16,006 bases of DNA from Treponema sp. (GTDB lineage: Bacteria > Spirochaetota > Spirochaetia > Treponematales > Breznakiellaceae). How positions within the stretch are numbered: position 1 is the first letter of the stretch; each line of letters opens with the position of its first letter. Location of the stretch: NCBI GenBank assembly GCA_031268245.1, contig JAIRXN010000098.1, forward strand, positions 1-16,006, read 5' to 3'. The translations under genes and the position numbers were made by a program. Of this stretch, positions 12,783-16,006 are shown piece after piece. Under the pieces are notes generated by a model. It had not been told where the DNA came from. It searched no databases and saw only the letters and a list, made by a program, of their open reading frames with translations.

Positions 12783-14587
12783 TGCCTGTACCTCTTTTCC
12801 CTGTCCAGGGAAATAAAGCGGTTTATGAAACCCTGATACTCCGTAATGCCGGCCCGGAGCGCCAAATCGTAGAGGCTTGTCCGTTTGAGGCTGGCCTTTT
12901 CAATAATACTGTCATCGGTAAGAACCGCAGAAGGACTGTCAATGGCAAGGATCCTGCCTTCGGAAAGCACCACCGCCTGATCGGCATATTCGAGCATCAG
13001 GTGCATGTCGTGGGTGATTAGGAGGAGGCTTATGCCCTTGTCCCGGTTAAGCCTGAAAAGAAAATCCATTATTTCCCGGTAGTGCCTTAGATCCTGTCCT
13101 GCCGTGGGTTCGTCCAGAATGAGGAGAGAAGGCCCCAGGCTGAGGATCGATGCGATGGTAAGCCGTTTCTTCATGCCGAAGCTCAGGGCGCCTACCGGCC
13201 AGTTCCGGTAGGGATAAAGGCCGCAGATACGGAAACTTTCGTAAACCTTTTCCCGAATTTCGTTTTCCTCATGAAGCTTCGTTTCGTGTCCGGAATTTTT
13301 ACGGCTGGCAAGCTCCCTGTTGCGGAGACCCAGCGCCGCCTCATCGTAGATCAGGGGGAAGGAGATCATGTGGTTGGGATTCTGCATCACAAAGCCGATC
13401 TTTTCGGCCCGTTCACGGATGGAAAGATCTGCAATGTCCTTGCCCTCATAGAGGATTGAGCCGCTTGCGGGTTTGTAGAAACCGCAGATCAGGGCGGCCA
13501 TGGTGGATTTTCCGGCTCCGTTCTTACCGACTAAAGCCGTGATGGAACTTTTCGGAATGGAAAAGGAAATGTTCTCCAGTGTGCCGTGCCTCTTTGAAGC
13601 GCCCCCGGCGGATATATGCGTCCCTTCGGGCCGCGGGCGCAAGGAACCTGGTTGTGCATCGTAACAGAAATTCAGATCCCGTATTTCCAGAATTGCTCCG
13701 TCACGGCAGGACTCGCCGGCCCTTTCCCCCGCCGCGGCCCAGGCCCGCAGTTTTTCCGCGTCAAAGACAACAGTCTCAACATGTTCCGGCCTGATGCCTG
13801 CATGTATACTGCAGCCTGTAAAGCGGAGGGCGGAAAGATACAGGGGCTCCCGGATACCCGTTTTACCCAGAAGATCCGATGACAGCATATCTTCAGGACT
13901 TAGATCCGCGATGATGCGCCCCTCGTCTATGAGAATGATCCGGTCTACGGGACGATGCAGCACATCCTCAAGCCGGTGTTCGATGATGATTACCGTTTTC
14001 CCCTGTTCCCTGTTAAGCATGTCTATGGTTTCTATGGACTGCTTTCCCGTTGCGGGATCCAGATTCGCAAGAGGCTCATCAAAGAGGAGAATTTCAACAT
14101 CGTCCGTCAATACTCCTGCCATGGAGACCCGCTGCTTCTGGCCTCCCGAAAGTTCCTGGGGCGCTTTGGTAAGGGCTTCTTCAAATTGAACAAGTTCCGC
14201 CGCCTCTTTCACCCGGCGGCGCATCTCCGCTACAGGAACCATGTCATTTTCCGCGGCAAAGGCAATGTCTTCCCCGGCACTCTGACCGACAAACTGATCG
14301 TCGGTATCCTGCAGCACCGTTCCTGCTTTTTTTGAGATGCCGAAGATCCCCAGCCCGGCCGCATCTTCCCCGAGAATCGACAGCGATCCTGTCATCTTAC
14401 CGGGAAAGGCATTGGGGATGAGACCGTTAATACAGTGGGCCAGGGTTGACTTCCCGGAACCGGAAGGCCCCAGGATGAGAATCTTCTCCCCCCTGTTGAC
14501 GCTCAAGTTAATGCCCGTAAGGCTCGGCGCAACCTGGGAACGGTACCGGAAGGAGAAGTCTTTGAAGACCAAAGCTGGAATGGACAA
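12779..14587 (-). CDS. ECF transporter ATPase, two EcfA domains in one chain
   Basis: 602 residues carrying both ATP-binding cassettes of an ECF importer. Domain 1 has Walker A GPSGSGKST (40-48), Q-loop Gln93, signature LSGGQ (146-150), Walker B LLFDEP with Glu171, and switch His204. Domain 2 has Walker A GKNGAGKST (354-362), Gln402, an altered signature LSFGM (468-472), Walker B LLILDEP with Glu493, and His526. The linker at about 235-297 is long. The fused form resembles YkoD-like proteins and the ATPase next to UPF0397 genes in Firmicutes. Translation appears to begin at TTG (14587): an in-frame stop lies just upstream and no Shine-Dalgarno is visible. A TATAAT box lies 13 bases upstream of that codon. 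It overlaps ecfT by four bases. Confidence 0.93.
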   Translation of the reverse strand: MSIPALVFKDFSFRYRSQVAPSLTGINLSVNRGEKILILGPSGSGKSTLAHCINGLIPNAFPGKMTGSLSILGEDAAGLGIFGISKKAGTVLQDTDDQFVGQSAGEDIAFAAENDMVPVAEMRRRVKEAAELVQFEEALTKAPQELSGGQKQRVSMAGVLTDDVEILLFDEPLANLDPATGKQSIETIDMLNREQGKTVIIIEHRLEDVLHRPVDRIILIDEGRIIADLSPEDMLSSDLLGKTGIREPLYLSALRFTGCSIHAGIRPEHVETVVFDAEKLRAWAAAGERAGESCRDGAILEIRDLNFCYDAQPGSLRPRPEGTHISAGGASKRHGTLENISFSIPKSSITALVGKNGAGKSTMAALICGFYKPASGSILYEGKDIADLSIRERAEKIGFVMQNPNHMISFPLIYDEAALGLRNRELASRKNSGHETKLHEENEIREKVYESFRICGLYPYRNWPVGALSFGMKKRLTIASILSLGPSLLILDEPTAGQDLRHYREIMDFLFRLNRDKGISLLLITHDMHLMLEYADQAVVLSEGRILAIDSPSAVLTDDSIIEKASLKRTSLYDLALRAGITEYQGFINRFISLDREKRYRQ

Positions 14588-14600
14588 GGTAAATATTTAT

Positions 14601-14631
14601 ATTATATTCACTATCCACTAACCATTGACAA
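14601..14631 (-). promoter_or_regulatory. Possible internal promoter before the ECF ATPase gene
   Basis: On the minus strand TTGTCA (14626-14631) and TATAAT (14601-14606), each a good box, but with a 19-base spacer. Transcription would begin only a few bases before the TTG start of the ATPase gene, giving a nearly leaderless mRNA. It may be a chance AT-rich gap. Confidence 0.3.
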
Positions 14632-15496
14632 ATGCAGAAAACAAAGCCCCTGCCAAAACAACAATAACTATAATGGCTATGATTGTAATTACGGTTGCGA
14701 TAATACCAAGTACCATGCCGGCAGTTGCCATTCCACTAGGTTGACCAGTTTTGATGGCATTTTTCCGGTCAATAGCACCAAGGATAATTGCCAGGATTGA
14801 TAATAACCCGGTAAAATACTGGACAGTAGGTATGGCTCCGCCGCAGATACCCAGTATGCCGAAAATAAGGGCGAGGATCGCCATGCCTGAATTTCCTTTT
14901 GTTGCTCCCGCAGTATTTGTTGTATTTACGACCGGGCTGTCAGATGTTTCTACCTGTAAACTTCCTGCCTTGGTTCTGGTTCTGGAATACCCAACGGCAA
15001 GGATCGTGCCGAGGATCAGTACCACCAGGGAATTGAGCCCCGCGGCAGTCAGGCCCTGAATGTACACCTTGTCCGCCGGCTCCTGATAGATAAGGATATC
15101 CAGGGTGGGAGCTACGCCGACCCACGCGATAAGGTTCGCCGCAATCTGGACAATGTTGAAGAAGACGGCGCTCTTGACGCCGAATTTTCCTTCCTCAATT
15201 CCATAGCGTGTCCAGAAGATACCCGCCAGAAGGCCGAATATTGCGTCGGCAATGACCCAACTCCACCAGACCCCGCCCCAGGTAAGGTCTGTCAGGGCGT
15301 GCCCGATAAAGGCGATGAGAAGCCCTGCAAGCGGCCCAAAGACCGCTCCGAAGAAGACTACGATGGCGGAGGAAAGGTTGAGGTTGGTATTGGGAACCCC
15401 GGAAGGAATTGCCACAAAACGCATCAACACAAACATGATCGCCGCCCCGATTCCGACAGCAACCACCGTCCTGACCGATAGAAGTTTCTTTTCCAT
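14618..15496 (-). CDS. ECF transporter S component (UPF0397 family) with extra DUF4190-like domain
   Basis: Substrate-binding membrane subunit of an ECF vitamin importer, 292 residues. Residues 1-178 match the UPF0397 / ECF riboflavin-type S family (PF07155): MEKKLLSVRTVVAVGIGAA, IPSGVPNTN (30-38), FGPLAGLLIAFIGHALTD (53-70), WWSWVI (77-82) and GYSRTRTKAGSL (169-180), where family members normally end. A polar linker (about 181-203, Thr/Ser/Asn/Gly rich) leads to a second membrane domain at 204-292 with GMAILALIFGILGI and GMATAGMVLGIIATV, the two-helix pattern of DUF4190. That extension is not usual for this family. The ATG at 15496 has AAGGAG nine bases upstream. The ATPase and EcfT genes follow. 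Riboflavin is the family's suggested substrate, but it is not shown by this sequence, and there is no room for an FMN riboswitch in the short leader. Confidence 0.88.
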   Translation of the reverse strand: MEKKLLSVRTVVAVGIGAAIMFVLMRFVAIPSGVPNTNLNLSSAIVVFFGAVFGPLAGLLIAFIGHALTDLTWGGVWWSWVIADAIFGLLAGIFWTRYGIEEGKFGVKSAVFFNIVQIAANLIAWVGVAPTLDILIYQEPADKVYIQGLTAAGLNSLVVLILGTILAVGYSRTRTKAGSLQVETSDSPVVNTTNTAGATKGNSGMAILALIFGILGICGGAIPTVQYFTGLLSILAIILGAIDRKNAIKTGQPSGMATAGMVLGIIATVITIIAIIVIVVLAGALFSAFVNG

Positions 15497-15531
15497 TTTA
15501 GTTTACTCCTTGTCTACAAGATTATGCTTCC

Positions 15532-15564
15532 AGTATACTTTATTGCGGAAAAAAAGTATATAAT
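15532..15564. promoter_or_regulatory. Divergent promoter region with shared inverted repeat
   Basis: A -10-like TATACT (15532-15537, minus) serves the ECF operon and a perfect TATAAT (15559-15564, plus) serves the divergent sensor-like gene. Neither has a clear -35. TATACTTT (15534-15541) and AAAGTATA (15553-15560) form an 8-bp inverted repeat joining both boxes, so one regulator could act on both directions. The implied ECF leader is only about 30 bases. Confidence 0.45.
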
Positions 15565-15570
15565 GGTTTT

Positions 15571-16006
15571 ATGGAAAGCGGAAACACCGCCGAAGAAATC
15601 CGTCTTCGCGGCTCTTTCAGGTTCATACGCAGTGTTAAATACCGCATGATTTTTGCCTTTTCCCTGCTTTTTATCGGCGCCATGACGATAGTTCAGGCTG
15701 CTAACTATTATCAATTTATCAATGTGATTGAGCATAGTCATATTGGGGCCCTGGTTAATTCCCTTCAGATTGGAATCGGCAGTATCGAAACCCAGTTTCT
15801 TGATGCCGAAAGCTTCGGTATCAGTATCATGGCAGAGGATCTCATTCAGCAGGCTCTCACGGATATGCCGGATAAAAGCAGTTTTGAATATGATATTATG
15901 CTTCGCAGGCTTTCGGAGCGTTTTCAAAATCATATACGTGCCAAGACCAGTATTCATAAAGAGTATCTGATTAACATGGCCGGTGAAGTATTAGATACGG
16001 TATTGA
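15571..16006 (+). CDS. N-terminal part of a membrane-anchored, probably sensory protein
   Basis: The first 145 codons of a gene running off the right edge. A basic cytoplasmic start (MESGNTAEEIRLRGSFRFIR) is followed by one membrane segment at about residues 26-44 and then a presumably extracytoplasmic, mostly helical region with alternating hydrophobic and charged residues. This layout is typical of two-component sensor kinases, cyclases or chemoreceptors, all numerous in spirochaetes; the catalytic domain is outside the window, so the class cannot be told. The ATG at 15571 has no Shine-Dalgarno and lies seven bases after a perfect TATAAT, so the mRNA may be leaderless. The next in-frame ATG, at residue 26, also lacks a ribosome binding site. 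It is divergent from the ECF operon, and control of it is possible but unproven. Confidence 0.65.
   Translation, partial: MESGNTAEEIRLRGSFRFIRSVKYRMIFAFSLLFIGAMTIVQAANYYQFINVIEHSHIGALVNSLQIGIGSIETQFLDAESFGISIMAEDLIQQALTDMPDKSSFEYDIMLRRLSERFQNHIRAKTSIHKEYLINMAGEVLDTVL

Noticed and set aside
15497..15570. Riboswitch (FMN or thiamine type) before the ECF operon
   Set aside because: The whole intergenic region is 74 bases and the predicted leader about 30, too short for any of these aptamers.
15514..15957. 147-residue minus-strand frame opposite the sensor-like gene
   Set aside because: Would run across the ECF promoter, has no ribosome binding site, and the plus-strand frame has a membrane segment and a TATAAT in the right place.

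Overview
The window looks like a chromosomal segment of a spirochaete close to Treponema, with moderate GC. Three things point there: the gene order tRNA-Thr, rpmG, tRNA-Trp, secE, nusG, rplK, rplA, rplJ, rplL, rpoB, rpoC; an Asn in RpoB at the position equivalent to E. coli Ser531, which is the residue linked to natural rifampicin resistance in Treponema and Borrelia; and the overall protein sequences. The genus is an inference; nothing in the window fixes a species.

All genes but two run on the minus strand, so in transcription order the window reads from right to left. Positions 15571-16006 (+) hold the start of a divergent membrane protein, probably a sensor. Positions 15496-11931 (-) hold a vitamin-type ECF transporter: a UPF0397-family S component carrying an extra DUF4190-like membrane domain, one polypeptide with two EcfA-type ATPase domains, and EcfT. 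Positions 11725-9631 (-) hold an aldo/keto reductase with a C-terminal two-cluster ferredoxin domain, followed by a cytoplasmic serine hydrolase of the beta-lactamase/esterase fold. Positions 9499-8795 (-) hold deoD, with its own promoter and a long inverted repeat at the predicted start of transcription.

From 8648 leftward the transcription-translation macro-operon begins: promoters, tRNA-Thr(GGU), rpmG (L33), tRNA-Trp(CCA), secE, nusG, L11, L1, L10, L7/L12, rpoB, and the first 350 codons of rpoC, which runs off the left edge. It joins protein-export, elongation-factor, ribosomal stalk and RNA polymerase genes on what looks like one long transcript. Strong hairpins sit in the rplL-rpoB and rpoB-rpoC gaps and could tune the ratio of ribosomal proteins to polymerase.

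The most unusual features are the fused S component and the 99-bp duplication between tRNA-Trp and secE, which copies the 3' end of the tRNA. Other points of interest are two genes without recognisable Shine-Dalgarno sequences lying directly behind -10-like boxes, and a long folded leader upstream of the aldo/keto reductase. I did not find a defence system, CRISPR array, integrase or insertion sequence. Most of the window is conserved housekeeping DNA.
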